Positions 36,440 to 44,774 of a DNA stretch of 64,000 nucleotides are shown in pieces. Each line of letters starts with the position of its first letter. Position 1 is the stretch's first letter. Under the pieces are notes generated by a model. That model searched no databases. It was not told the DNA's origin and saw only the letters and a program-made list of their open reading frames with translations. The stretch comes from JBEVOS01 sp044226655. GTDB taxonomy: Bacteria > Pseudomonadota > Alphaproteobacteria > Caulobacterales > Aquidulcibacteraceae. The position numbers and the translations under genes are program-made. The DNA lies in NCBI GenBank assembly GCA_044226655.1, contig JBGAGO010000001.1:744001-808000 (forward strand), in the 5' to 3' direction.

Positions 36440-36533
36440 CATTTCGTTGCTGCGTTTCGCGACGCAGCCCGCCCTATCGGGCGTTTCCTCCCTATCTAAC
36501 TTGCCCCGGGCTAGCCCCGGGGCAGTTTTTTTT
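36440..36533 (+). ncRNA. Candidate small RNA with three hairpins
   Basis: On the plus strand, hairpin 1 is GCTGCGT/ACGCAGC at 36449-36468 and hairpin 2 is CGCCC/GGGCG at 36470-36483. Then come the unpaired TTTCCTCCC (36484-36492) and a strong terminator hairpin at 36503-36523 with eight T. Both flanking genes lie on the other strand, so the terminator cannot belong to either. The CCTCCC stretch could pair with ribosome binding sites, as in several alphaproteobacterial sRNAs. The 5' end is a guess; the promoter is not clear. Confidence 0.5.
36503..36533 (+). terminator. Rho-independent terminator of the small-RNA candidate
   Basis: Stem GCCCCGGG (36503-36510) pairs with 36516-36523 around the loop CTAGC, extended by a T-A pair, and is followed by AG and eight consecutive T (36526-36533). 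On the minus strand there is no U-tract after the stem. Confidence 0.9.
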
Positions 36534-36567
36534 GTGGGGGAGGCTACCGGTTCGCCGGCCCTCAATC

Positions 36568-37485
36568 TCACGCCAGGCTTTTGTGGAGGCTCGCCGCGGC
36601 CAGGGTTTCGGCCAGCCGGGTCATATCCGCCGTCAGCCGCTCGAAGCCCGCCGTCCGCGCCAGGCTGGCCTCGTCCATATAGAGAGCGCGGCTCATCTCG
36701 ATCTGCAGTGCGTGGATTCGCTGCCCGGGCCGGCCGTAGATTTGCGTGGTGTGGCCGCCCGCGAACGGCGCATTGCGCGCCACCCGGTAGCCGCGCCGCC
36801 GCAACGTCGCTTCCACCAGCGCCGTCACGGAGGGGTGGCACGAGGCCCCGAAACGATCGCCCAGCACGATGTCCGGCGCCAGCGCGCCGCGCGCGCTCGA
36901 CGGCATGGAATGGCAATCGATCAGCACCGCGCAGCCGAATTCCACGCGGGCCTCCTCGGTCAGCGTCCGCATCGCGGCGTGATAGGGGGCGTGCACCTCC
37001 GCCAGGCGCCGCTTGGCCTCGGCAAGCGGCAATTTGCGCCGGTAAATCGGCTGTCCGTCGCCCGTCACGCGCGGAATAGCGCCGAGCCCCGCTTGCACGC
37101 GCGGCGAACACGCGCCGGACACATCCTCCGGCCGGTCGGCATACATATCCGGATCGAGCTCGGCCGGATCGCGATTGAGGTCGACATAGGCGCGCGCATA
37201 ATTCGCCGCGATGATCGTCGCGCCGTGCTGGGCCGCACCGGAAATCAGCTCATCGACATACGCATCTTCCGAGCGCCGCAGGTTGACGATGCCGGTGCGC
37301 GCCGTGGCGAGAAAATCCGCAGGATAGCGCCGCCCCGAATGTGGCGACGCGAAGATCAGCGGCGTCGTGCGCCGCAGCGGCGCGATCAGCGTGAACGGCG
37401 CGATCGGCTGCGTTTCGCACGCGCCGTCGCTTTCGGCGCCCCGAGGGGCGAAAGCGGCGTCGTCGAGCAAATCCATCGTGTTCAT
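36568..37485 (-). CDS. N-formylglutamate amidohydrolase
   Basis: 305 aa. IFASPHSGRRYPADF near the N terminus and the central AVLIDCHSMPSS with GDRFGASCHPSV are conserved blocks of the family, including the histidines expected to bind metal. It would release formate or a related acyl group from N-formylglutamate (histidine degradation), but no hut genes are adjacent. The neighbour is cpdR, transcribed divergently with 124 bp between the starts, an arrangement I have seen in other Alphaproteobacteria; the reason is unknown. Confidence 0.9.
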   Translation of the reverse strand: MNTMDLLDDAAFAPRGAESDGACETQPIAPFTLIAPLRRTTPLIFASPHSGRRYPADFLATARTGIVNLRRSEDAYVDELISGAAQHGATIIAANYARAYVDLNRDPAELDPDMYADRPEDVSGACSPRVQAGLGAIPRVTGDGQPIYRRKLPLAEAKRRLAEVHAPYHAAMRTLTEEARVEFGCAVLIDCHSMPSSARGALAPDIVLGDRFGASCHPSVTALVEATLRRRGYRVARNAPFAGGHTTQIYGRPGQRIHALQIEMSRALYMDEASLARTAGFERLTADMTRLAETLAAASLHKSLA

Positions 37486-37609
37486 TCTTCGGTCACGGTT
37501 AGCGAAACCTCAAGCCCTTGATGCGGGCGCGGCAAGCCGGTCTTTACCCGCGTCAGGCTAAAAGGTAGCCCTTTCACTGGGGCGAGCGGCCCCGCGGGGC
37601 GACCCTGCC

Positions 37610-37969
37610 ATGGCGCGCATTCTGTTGGCCGAAGATGACGATTCGCTGAGGGCGTTCCTCACGAGCTCGCTCACGCGCGCGGGCCACGCCGTCCAATCCT
37701 ATGGCGATGGCGACGGCGCCTGGGAGGCGCTCGGTAAGTCGAGTTTTGATCTGCTGCTGACGGATATCGTCATGCCCGGCATGGACGGCATCGAGCTCGC
37801 CCGCCGCGGCGCCGAGGCGGATCCCGGCATGAAGATCGTCTTCATCACCGGCTTCGCCGCCGTCGCGCTCTCCGCGCAAAGCCAAGCGCCGAAGGATGCG
37901 AAAGTGCTGTCCAAGCCTTTCCACCTGAAAGACCTGGTCGCCGAAGTCGAACGCGTGATCGCGGCTTAG
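37610..37969 (+). CDS. cpdR: Single-domain receiver CpdR
   Basis: 119 aa, a receiver only. Acidic residues EDDD (8-11), phospho-acceptor Asp52 in LLLTDIVMPGMDG and Lys102 in VLSKPF are all present. ELARR, FITGFAAVAL and APK-AKVLSKPFHLKDLVAEV match Caulobacter CpdR closely. Unphosphorylated CpdR primes the ClpXP protease for cell-cycle substrates; phosphorylation through the CckA-ChpT relay blocks it. The C terminus ends in Ala-Ala, which in CpdR is linked to its own ClpXP turnover. Its presence supports an alphaproteobacterial CtrA-type cell cycle. Confidence 0.95.
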   Translation: MARILLAEDDDSLRAFLTSSLTRAGHAVQSYGDGDGAWEALGKSSFDLLLTDIVMPGMDGIELARRGAEADPGMKIVFITGFAAVALSAQSQAPKDAKVLSKPFHLKDLVAEVERVIAA

Positions 37970-39489
37970 TACGCCCCAAACCGCTTCAGCACGTTGCGGG
38001 TTATCTGTGCGATGAAGGGATCGGCGAGGCCATGCGCCCATTCGGTCGTGCCGCCGTTGAACACTTCGCCCTTGCCGCGCGTGAAGCTCGCCATCATGGC
38101 GTGGCCGCGCAACAGGCGCGCTTCTGAAACACGGCCGTCGAACACGTCGCGCGCGATCACGTCGAGCCGTTCCGGCGGAATAAGGGGAGGATAGCCGCTG
38201 TCGGCGTCTTCGCCGAACACGCACGGCGCCAGCGCAATGATCTCAAGACTGTCCGGCACGCCGAGCGTCGCGACCGGCTTCGGCAAGCCTTCATCATCGA
38301 ATGCGAAGCGGCAGCCATCGTTCTCATAGCCGATGAGCGGAAGCTCGCTGCCGATCACATCGCCATAATAGAGGTCGCAGCCCGCGAGCGCCCAATGCTT
38401 ATCGCGATAGATCGTGTAGCCGCCCTGGCCGCGCGCCGCGCAATTGCCGAGCCTGTGATAGCCGCCGAACAAGAACGACAGCCCCGTGATGCTCGCTTCA
38501 GGCCGCGCGAAGGCGCGATGCGACCACAAATGCGTGGCCTGCGAGGCGTCTTGCTCCGCCGCTGGATCGTTCTCGAAGCCCATCCATTTGTGGCAGATGA
38601 AGCGCGCGCCCTCATTCTCGAAGCGCACTTTCCAGAACGCCGTATTGCCCGAGAAGATCGCCAGCTTGCCGCCGCGGTCGACGAACGCTTCGATCTGATC
38701 GCGTTGGCGCGCGCTCCAATATTCGCTGTGGCCGACGAGGACGAGCACGTCATAGCCGTCCAGCGTGCGCGCATCCGCGTCGAGATCGAAATCGGTGAAA
38801 TAGTCGAGCGCCAGATTTTCGCCTTCGGCCCACGCGGCGAATTTGTGCTCCCATTTATGCAGGAAGCCCGCTGAATTGTCGTAAGGCGAAAGCTCGCGCC
38901 GCCGCGCCCAGCTCGGATCGCTCGCGAACGGACGCTCGTTCATGCCCCTGGCGCGCAGATTCACCAGGCGCGGAATATCCGCCGGCGGGGCGAGCAGCAA
39001 AGGCGGGAAGGGACGCTGCGTCGACAGCACGCCGATGGCGCCCGCCATCGCTTCCGGCAATTTCGCACGGCGCGACATCAGCGCGGCGACGTCGCAATAG
39101 GCGTTGGCGCCGCCCCAATGATTGTAGGCGTGATAGGTGTTGGTCGCCAGCGCGAACGCCGCGCGCGCCCGAGGCTGCGCCGGCTTCACCACCACGAAAT
39201 GATGCGCCGTCTCGCCCGCGCGATCGGTGAGCGCGATGTTGTAATAACCGCTCGCCCAATCCGCGCCGATCTGGAACGCCGTCGCTTCCGGCCAATTGCA
39301 GCCATCGCGGTCCGCATGCGCGGGAATTGCATGATCGCCGATCACGACGCCCTCGCGCCGCAGCACGACATCGCGCCCCGCGCCGATGCGCGAGATTTCC
39401 AGCACGCAGGGCCCATCGCCTGCGCTGGCATGTACCGCGACGCGCTCGCCCGCCTTTGCGCTCAGCCGATCCGTGTAACAAGCAATCAT
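37966..39489 (-). CDS. N,N-dimethylformamidase large-subunit-like protein
   Basis: 507 aa. An N-terminal beta-sandwich region (about 1-115) precedes a flavodoxin/amidotransferase-like core. TNTYHAYNHWGGANAY, LVLVGHSEYWSARQRD and GGKLAIFSGNTAFWKVR are the blocks that identify the N,N-dimethylformamidase beta-subunit fold. In the characterised enzyme iron is bound by two Tyr and a Glu; Tyr and Glu in HSEYWS are candidates here. No small subunit gene is adjacent, and homologues are common in bacteria that do not degrade dimethylformamide, so the reaction is open. Its stop overlaps the cpdR stop by 4 bp. Confidence 0.75.
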   Translation of the reverse strand: MIACYTDRLSAKAGERVAVHASAGDGPCVLEISRIGAGRDVVLRREGVVIGDHAIPAHADRDGCNWPEATAFQIGADWASGYYNIALTDRAGETAHHFVVVKPAQPRARAAFALATNTYHAYNHWGGANAYCDVAALMSRRAKLPEAMAGAIGVLSTQRPFPPLLLAPPADIPRLVNLRARGMNERPFASDPSWARRRELSPYDNSAGFLHKWEHKFAAWAEGENLALDYFTDFDLDADARTLDGYDVLVLVGHSEYWSARQRDQIEAFVDRGGKLAIFSGNTAFWKVRFENEGARFICHKWMGFENDPAAEQDASQATHLWSHRAFARPEASITGLSFLFGGYHRLGNCAARGQGGYTIYRDKHWALAGCDLYYGDVIGSELPLIGYENDGCRFAFDDEGLPKPVATLGVPDSLEIIALAPCVFGEDADSGYPPLIPPERLDVIARDVFDGRVSEARLLRGHAMMASFTRGKGEVFNGGTTEWAHGLADPFIAQITRNVLKRFGAY

Positions 39490-39537
39490 GCGCGCGATGG
39501 TTCGCGCGGCGCGCGCAAAGTCAATCGCGGCGCGGCC

Positions 39538-40008
39538 TCAGATCGTGCGCGCCGCCTGCAAGGTCATGCCGTGCTGATGCGCCGCCGCCGCGATGTTCTT
39601 GCGCCAGCTCGGCAAGCCCAGCAGCACCCAGAGGCCGAGGATGAGGAAGGGGATGCCGATGATCGCGCCGATCACCGTCGCCGTCAGAACCAGGCCCAGG
39701 ATGAACAGCACCGCCAGGCCGATATAGGCCTTGGTGAGATTGCCGTTGACCCATTCCGACGCCGCTTCGAGATTGCCGACACGCACGGCGTAGACGCCCG
39801 TCTCGAATGGCGTCTTGCCGACGATAAACACGCCATCGGCGCCGGGCCCCAAGAGGCGGTCGACGTCCTGCGCGACCCGCACTTTCTTGACCACGGTCTG
39901 GCCGCCATGCCGGTCTGCGAAGGAGAGGTAATCGTAGGTCTTCACGCCGTTCTTAAGCTCGCTCTCCCCGAGCGTGATCAATTGACCCTCGATCGCCGTA
40001 ATCCGCAT
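39538..40008 (-). CDS. Membrane protein of unknown function, 156 aa
   Basis: 156 aa from the ATG at 40008; a longer frame to 40071 is unlikely. Residues 1-85 are soluble and beta-rich (ITAIEGQLITLGESELKNGV), with a charged DRLLGPGADGVFIVG segment. Two adjacent hydrophobic helices occupy about 95-133, and a basic tail follows. The soluble part with a GQTVVKKV core could be cytoplasmic. I do not recognise the family. It is read away from the tRNA-Val gene. Confidence 0.7.
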   Translation of the reverse strand: MRITAIEGQLITLGESELKNGVKTYDYLSFADRHGGQTVVKKVRVAQDVDRLLGPGADGVFIVGKTPFETGVYAVRVGNLEAASEWVNGNLTKAYIGLAVLFILGLVLTATVIGAIIGIPFLILGLWVLLGLPSWRKNIAAAAHQHGMTLQAARTI

Positions 40009-40118
40009 CACGCACCCCTCGCTTGCCGTGGGCGCAATCAAGCATCGCCAATCTTGTAACGCTAGCTTCAAATTTGTGACGACGGCCTGCGCTGTTCGCG
40101 CCGGCGCCGAACCTGTGG

Positions 40119-40136
40119 ATGGTGGGCGCGACAGGG
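40119..40136. repeat. Duplicate of the tRNA-Val 3' end
   Basis: 18 bases (ATGGTGGGCGCGACAGGG) are identical to 40239-40256, which cover the 3' end of the tRNA-Val gene including CCA. The two copies lie 120 bp apart in the same orientation. This looks like a relic of tRNA duplication or of an integration site. Confidence 0.75.
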
Positions 40137-40239
40137 GAAATCTCGAACCCGCAGGGTTCGCAAGCGCGACCGCGCGCCGGCCGGTCAGGCCGCCCTCGCG
40201 GAGGCGATGAGCGAAGCGAATGCGCCGTGAGCGATAAAA

Positions 40240-40314
<75 letters not shown>

Positions 40315-40424
40315 GATCCCTTGAGGGACCCGTCTTGGGGTCGCGTCTCTTAAGCCGCAGGCGCCGCCCGCGCAAGGCGAGCGGCGGGGCTTGGCGGCGC
40401 GCCGGGCGGGGGCTATGTCGTGCC

Positions 40425-40530
40425 GGTCATCGGGGAGTAGCCGCCCGCCTGAAGGCGGGGTCCGCGTCAACATGCTTGGCCGTCCGGCCATGGCGCGGGC
40501 GGCGAGAGCTTGGCGAGACCTTTGACGCAC
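40425..40530 (+). ncRNA. yybP-ykoY (manganese) riboswitch
   Basis: The conserved blocks of the class are present in order: GGGGAGTAGCC (40432-40442), the central CGTCAACATGCTTGG segment (40464-40478) and GCGAGACCTTTGACGC (40513-40528). The intervening bases form a hairpin (CCCGCCTGAAGGCGGGG) as expected. This class senses Mn2+ and usually precedes manganese exporters, which fits the TMEM165/GDT1 gene 80 bp downstream. The expression platform may be the hairpin 40545-40554/40586-40595 (GCGAGGCCGG), with a competing GCGAGGCC at 40536-40543. Confidence 0.93.
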
Positions 40531-40609
40531 ACACCGCGAGGCCAGCGAGGCCGGGCGGCGCGCTGCGTCATGGGCTCGAACGGAACCGGCCTCGCACGAT
40601 GAGTTTTGC

Positions 40610-41167
40610 ATGGAAGCCTTTTTCGCCTCGGTCGGGGCAGTCGCGTTGGCCGAGATCGGCGACAAGACGCAATTGCTCGCGATCCTGCTCGCCAGCCGGT
40701 TTCGCAAGCCGGTCCCGATTCTGCTGGGCATTCTCGCGGCGACGCTGGCCAATCACGCGTTGGCGGCGTGGGCTGGCGCGCTGATCGCCTCCTGGCTGAC
40801 GCCGCGCACGCTCGCGATCGTGTTGGCGATTTCGTTCGCCGCGATGGCGGTGTGGACGCTCTTCCCTGACAAGGACGACGTCGAGGCTCGGCCGGGCGCC
40901 TCCGTGTTCATCGCCACGGCCGTCTCGTTCTTCTTTGTGGAGATGGGCGACAAGACCCAGCTCGCGACGGCTGCGCTGGGCGCGCGCTACGAAAATGTCA
41001 TGATCGTGGCGGCGGGCACGACAATGGGGATGATGCTCGCCAACGCGCCGGCCGTTTTTCTGGGCGAGGCGCTGCTGAAGCGCGCGCCTCTGGCGCTGAT
41101 CCGAAGAGTGGCCGCAGCCTTGTTCGCGGTGTTCGCCGCGCTCGCCGCCTGGGCGGTCTTCAGATAG
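40610..41167 (+). CDS. TMEM165/GDT1 family manganese exporter
   Basis: 185 aa with six hydrophobic segments in two repeats. Each repeat starts with the family motif E-x-G-D-K-[T/S]: LAEIGDKTQLLAILLASR at about 12-29 and FVEMGDKTQLATAALGAR at about 106-123. Bacterial members (MneA-like) export Mn2+. The yybP-ykoY riboswitch upstream supports Mn2+ export and implies induction at high manganese. No Shine-Dalgarno sequence is evident directly before the ATG. A single-gene transcript is likely. Confidence 0.93.
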   Translation: MEAFFASVGAVALAEIGDKTQLLAILLASRFRKPVPILLGILAATLANHALAAWAGALIASWLTPRTLAIVLAISFAAMAVWTLFPDKDDVEARPGASVFIATAVSFFFVEMGDKTQLATAALGARYENVMIVAAGTTMGMMLANAPAVFLGEALLKRAPLALIRRVAAALFAVFAALAAWAVFR

Positions 41168-41523
41168 AGGCGCTAAAAGCGGCCAGTGAAATATTACAGC
41201 CGGGACTGCTGAGACCAGCTTGAATCGGGAGCGAAAATCCCGTGATGGGTTGGCGTGGGACGATCCATTATTGATGGGCGACGCCATGAAACCGGCAGTC
41301 ACGGCGCGATGTTGGTGATAGGCGAAATCACGGCTGCACAATGCAGTCGGGCTGATCGGCGGCCACCGCTGACGCGGGCAAACGCCTAAGTGAAGGGCGC
41401 CGGGCGGCAATTTGCACAAATCGGGGCGGGGTCCACCGCACTGGCGCCCGAATCCGATTAGATTTTTGGAAGGTTGCGGCCCATGCCGGCCAGAACGGCT
41501 GCGGCGCATGACGCGGAGCCCAC
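41168..41523. other. Leader region of the prkA operon
   Basis: 356 bp between the manganese exporter and prkA. It holds small hairpins (CGGGA-GCGAAAA-TCCCG near 41226-41242; GCTGCA-CAA-TGCAG near 41333-41347) but no gene or recognised RNA family. It should include the prkA promoter; I could not point to convincing -35 and -10 boxes or to a general-stress ECF site. Confidence 0.5.
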
Positions 41524-43464
41524 ATGTCTGATGATCTTTTCCGGACCTACGCGCGCTCTTTCGAGAGCCGCCGTGAGTCGGAGATGTCGATTTCCGACTA
41601 TCTCAACAAGTGCAAAGACGACCCCTTCACCTACGCCACGGCGCACGAGCGCCTGCTGAAGGCGATCGGCGAGCCGCAGGTCGTCGATACGGCGCGGGAT
41701 TCGCGGCTGTCGCGCATCTTCATGAACCGCACGGTGCGGCTCTATCCCGCGTTCACCGAATTCTACGGCATGGAAGAAACGATCGAACGCATCGTCGCGT
41801 TTTTCCGTCACGCTGCGCAGGGCCTCGAAGAGCGCAAACAGATTCTCTATCTGCTCGGCCCGGTCGGCGGCGGCAAAAGCTCGCTCGCCGAACGCATCAA
41901 GGCGCTGATGGAGCTTGAGCCGATCTACGTGCTCAAAGCCGGCGATGAGATCAGCCCCGTGTTCGAAAGCCCGCTTGGCCTCTTCGATCCGGAGACCATG
42001 GGCGCCGCGCTTGAAGATCGCTACGGCATTCCGAAGCGGCGCTTGACCGGGCTGATGAGCCCCTGGTGCGTCAAGCGGCTCGACGAATTCGGCGGCGACA
42101 TCACGCGCTTCAAAGTCGTCAAGCTGATGCCGTCGCGGCTGCGCCAGATCGGCATTTCGAAAACCGAACCGGGCGATGAGAACAATCAGGATGTGTCAGC
42201 GCTCGTCGGCAAGGTCGATATCCGCAAGCTCGAATTCCACGCGCAGAACGATCCAGACGCCTATTCCTATTCGGGCGGCCTCAACCGCGCGAACCAGGGC
42301 ATTCTCGAATTCGTCGAAATGTTCAAAGCGCCGATCAAAATGTTGCACCCGCTGCTGACGGCGACGCAGGAAGGCAATTACGTCGGCACCGAAAACATCG
42401 GCGGCATTCCGTTCAATGGCGTCGTGATGGCGCACTCGAACGAGGCCGAATGGCAATCGTTCAAGAACAACAAGAACAACGAAGCCTTCATTGACCGGAT
42501 CTTCGTGATCAAGGTCCCATATTGCCTGCGCGTGAACGAAGAGAAGCGCATCTACGAAAAGCTGATCCGCGGGTCGGAGTTGGCCGAAGCGCCATGCGCG
42601 CCGGCGACGCTGGAAATGCTAGCGCAATTCTCGGTGCTCACGCGGCTCAAGGCGCACGAGAATTCGAGCGCCTTCGCCAAGATGCGCGTCTACAATGGCG
42701 AGAGCCTCAAAGAGGTCGATCCCAAGGCGCGCACCTTGCTTGAGTACAAGGACGCAGCCGGCGTCGATGAAGGCATGGACGGCATCTCGACGCGCTTCGC
42801 GTTCAAAGTGCTGGCCGCGACCTTCAATCACGACACGCAAGAGGTCGCCGCCGATCCGGTGCACTTGATGTATGTGCTCGACCAGGCCATCCGCCGCGAG
42901 CAATTCCCGCAAGAGACTGAGAACAATTATCTCGAATTCATCAAGGCCGAGCTCGCCACGCGCTACGCTGAATTCATCGGCAATGAAATCCAGAAGGCCT
43001 ATCTCGAAAGCTATTCGGATTACGGCCAGAACCTGTTCGATCGCTATGTCGATTACGCCGACGCCTGGATTGAGGACATCGATTTCAAGGACCCCGATAC
43101 CGGCCAATTGCTCAATCGCGAATTGCTCAATCAGGAGCTCTCGAAGATCGAGAAGCCGGCCGGCATCGCCAATCCGAAGGATTTCCGCAACGAGGTCGTG
43201 AAATTCACGCTGCGCGCCCGCGCCAGCCATGGCGGCAAGAACCCGTCCTGGACGTCGTATGAGAAAATCCGTGAGGTGATCGAAAAGCGCATGTTCTCGC
43301 AGGTCGAGGATTTGCTGCCGATCGTCTCCTTCGGCTCCAAGCGAGACAGCGATTCCGAGAAGAAGCATGCGGAATTCGTGCTGCGCATGGTTGAGCGCGG
43401 CTACACCGATCGCCAAGTCCGGCGATTGGTGGAATGGTACATGCGGCATAAGCAATCGAGCTAG
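41524..43464 (+). CDS. prkA: PrkA family serine protein kinase
   Basis: 646 aa. The AAA-like domain carries the Walker A motif LLGPVGGGKSSLAERIKAL at about 114-132. The C-terminal half matches the PrkA kinase-like domain (EDLLPIVSFGSKRDSDSEKK, ERGYTDRQVRRLVEWY). The protein is a stress-linked kinase or AAA ATPase in many bacteria, and in Bacillus affects sporulation. It heads the operon with yeaH (8 bp gap) and spoVR, a set conserved from Gammaproteobacteria to Alphaproteobacteria and often under general-stress or stationary-phase control. Confidence 0.96.
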   Translation: MSDDLFRTYARSFESRRESEMSISDYLNKCKDDPFTYATAHERLLKAIGEPQVVDTARDSRLSRIFMNRTVRLYPAFTEFYGMEETIERIVAFFRHAAQGLEERKQILYLLGPVGGGKSSLAERIKALMELEPIYVLKAGDEISPVFESPLGLFDPETMGAALEDRYGIPKRRLTGLMSPWCVKRLDEFGGDITRFKVVKLMPSRLRQIGISKTEPGDENNQDVSALVGKVDIRKLEFHAQNDPDAYSYSGGLNRANQGILEFVEMFKAPIKMLHPLLTATQEGNYVGTENIGGIPFNGVVMAHSNEAEWQSFKNNKNNEAFIDRIFVIKVPYCLRVNEEKRIYEKLIRGSELAEAPCAPATLEMLAQFSVLTRLKAHENSSAFAKMRVYNGESLKEVDPKARTLLEYKDAAGVDEGMDGISTRFAFKVLAATFNHDTQEVAADPVHLMYVLDQAIRREQFPQETENNYLEFIKAELATRYAEFIGNEIQKAYLESYSDYGQNLFDRYVDYADAWIEDIDFKDPDTGQLLNRELLNQELSKIEKPAGIANPKDFRNEVVKFTLRARASHGGKNPSWTSYEKIREVIEKRMFSQVEDLLPIVSFGSKRDSDSEKKHAEFVLRMVERGYTDRQVRRLVEWYMRHKQSS

Positions 43465-43472
43465 GATCGCAC

Positions 43473-44774
43473 ATGCACATCGTCGACCGCCGGCTCAATC
43501 CCGGCGGCAAGTCGCTGGCGAACCGGCAACGCTTCATCCGCCGTGCGCGCGCGCTCGTCCGCAAGGCCGTGCGCGACGCGTCGGCCAGCCGCTCCATCAA
43601 GGATGCGGGCAAAGGCGGCGAGGTCTCGATCCCGTCCGATGGCGTGCGCGAGCCCACGTTCCAGCGCTCGTCGGAAGGCGGCGTTCGCGACTATCTGCTG
43701 CCGGGCAACAAGAAATACGTGGAAGGCGATGGCATTCCGCGGCCCGAAGGGCAGGGCGGAGGCGGCGGCCCCGGCCAGGACGGCGAGGGCGAAGACGAAT
43801 TCCGCTTCGCGCTCTCCGATGACGAATTCCTCGAACTCTATCTCGAAGATCTCGAACTGCCCGATCTCGCCAAACGGCAGGTGAAGGGGCTCGAAGCGGT
43901 CGAATATCGCAAGGCGGGCTTCTCGGTTTCGGGCCCGCCCGCGCGCATGTCGATTCCGCGCACGATGCGCAATTCGCTGTCGCGCCGCTTGGCGCTGAAA
44001 CGGCCGACGGACGCCGAGGTGAACGCCCAGCGCGAGGAGGTTGAGCGGCTGGAGATGGAAGGCTCGCTGGCCGATCTCGCGGAGGCGAAGGAAAAGCTCC
44101 AGCGCATGGAATTCCGGCGCAAGGTGATCGCCTTCATCGATCCGCTGGACGTGCGCTACCGCCGCATCGAGGCCAATCCGAAGCCGATCGCGCAGGCGGT
44201 GATGTTCTGCCTGATGGATGTGTCCGGCTCGATGACCGAACACATGAAGGACCTCGCCAAGCGCTTCTACAGTCTGCTCTATCTCTTCCTGTCGCGGCGC
44301 TACAAACATGTCGACGTTGTTTTCATCCGCCACACGCACCAAGCGGAAGAGGTCGACGAGCAGACCTTCTTCTATTCGCGCGAAACTGGCGGCACTGTCG
44401 TCTCCACCGCGCTCGAAGAGATGATCAAGATCCAGGCGCTGCGCTACCCGACGGATACCTGGAACATCTACGCCGCGCAGGCGTCGGACGGCGACAACAC
44501 GTCGAGCGACAATCCCAAAGCGATCTCGCTTCTGGAAAACGACATCCTGCCGATGTGCCAGTATTATGCCTATGTGGAGGTCGGCTCGGACGATGAAGAC
44601 GACCGCATCCATGCCGGCATGAGCGATCAGACCACCAATCTCTGGCGCGCCTATGCGCGCGTCGTGTCCGGCGATACGCCGATGTCGATGCGCAAAGTGC
44701 GGCATCGCCGCGATATCTATCCGGTGTTCCGCGAATTGTTCTCCAAGCGGCAAGAGGGAGCCGAGGCGCCATGA
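43473..44774 (+). CDS. yeaH: YeaH/YhbH family protein (DUF444)
   Basis: 433 aa. A charged N terminus with a glycine-rich linker (GQGGGGGPGQDG, about 91-102) precedes a von Willebrand-like domain with the metal-ion-dependent adhesion motif CLMDVSGSM (D-x-S-x-S) at about 246-254. It is a partner of the PrkA kinase in the same operon; the molecular role is unknown. The stop overlaps the spoVR start in an ATGA, so the two are translationally coupled. Confidence 0.95.
   Translation: MHIVDRRLNPGGKSLANRQRFIRRARALVRKAVRDASASRSIKDAGKGGEVSIPSDGVREPTFQRSSEGGVRDYLLPGNKKYVEGDGIPRPEGQGGGGGPGQDGEGEDEFRFALSDDEFLELYLEDLELPDLAKRQVKGLEAVEYRKAGFSVSGPPARMSIPRTMRNSLSRRLALKRPTDAEVNAQREEVERLEMEGSLADLAEAKEKLQRMEFRRKVIAFIDPLDVRYRRIEANPKPIAQAVMFCLMDVSGSMTEHMKDLAKRFYSLLYLFLSRRYKHVDVVFIRHTHQAEEVDEQTFFYSRETGGTVVSTALEEMIKIQALRYPTDTWNIYAAQASDGDNTSSDNPKAISLLENDILPMCQYYAYVEVGSDDEDDRIHAGMSDQTTNLWRAYARVVSGDTPMSMRKVRHRRDIYPVFRELFSKRQEGAEAP

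Larger units (their letters stand above)
36202..36567. other. AT-rich intergenic region with small-RNA candidate
   Basis: 365 bp between typA and the amidohydrolase gene, both on the minus strand. The part 36330-36440 is clearly AT-rich. It must hold the typA promoter, and TATAAT occurs on the minus strand near 36333-36338. A 7-bp inverted repeat, ACATGCG at 36374-36380 with its complement at 36388-36394, could be an operator. The right part carries a plus-strand hairpin series ending in a terminator. Confidence 0.6.

Noticed and set aside
36435..37079. 214-aa plus-strand frame through the small-RNA candidate
   Set aside because: It runs over the terminator hairpin and then opposite the amidohydrolase gene, with biased composition and no ribosome site.
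40582..40605. GGAAC-N16-GTT, like a general-stress ECF promoter, ahead of the manganese exporter
   Set aside because: It lies inside the riboswitch leader, only 5-30 bp before the start codon; a promoter there would bypass the aptamer. The GGAAC bases also belong to the platform hairpin, so chance is the simpler reading.
40335..40784. 149-aa frame over the riboswitch and the start of the manganese exporter
   Set aside because: It is a GC shadow; the region is fully explained by the aptamer and the TMEM165 gene.
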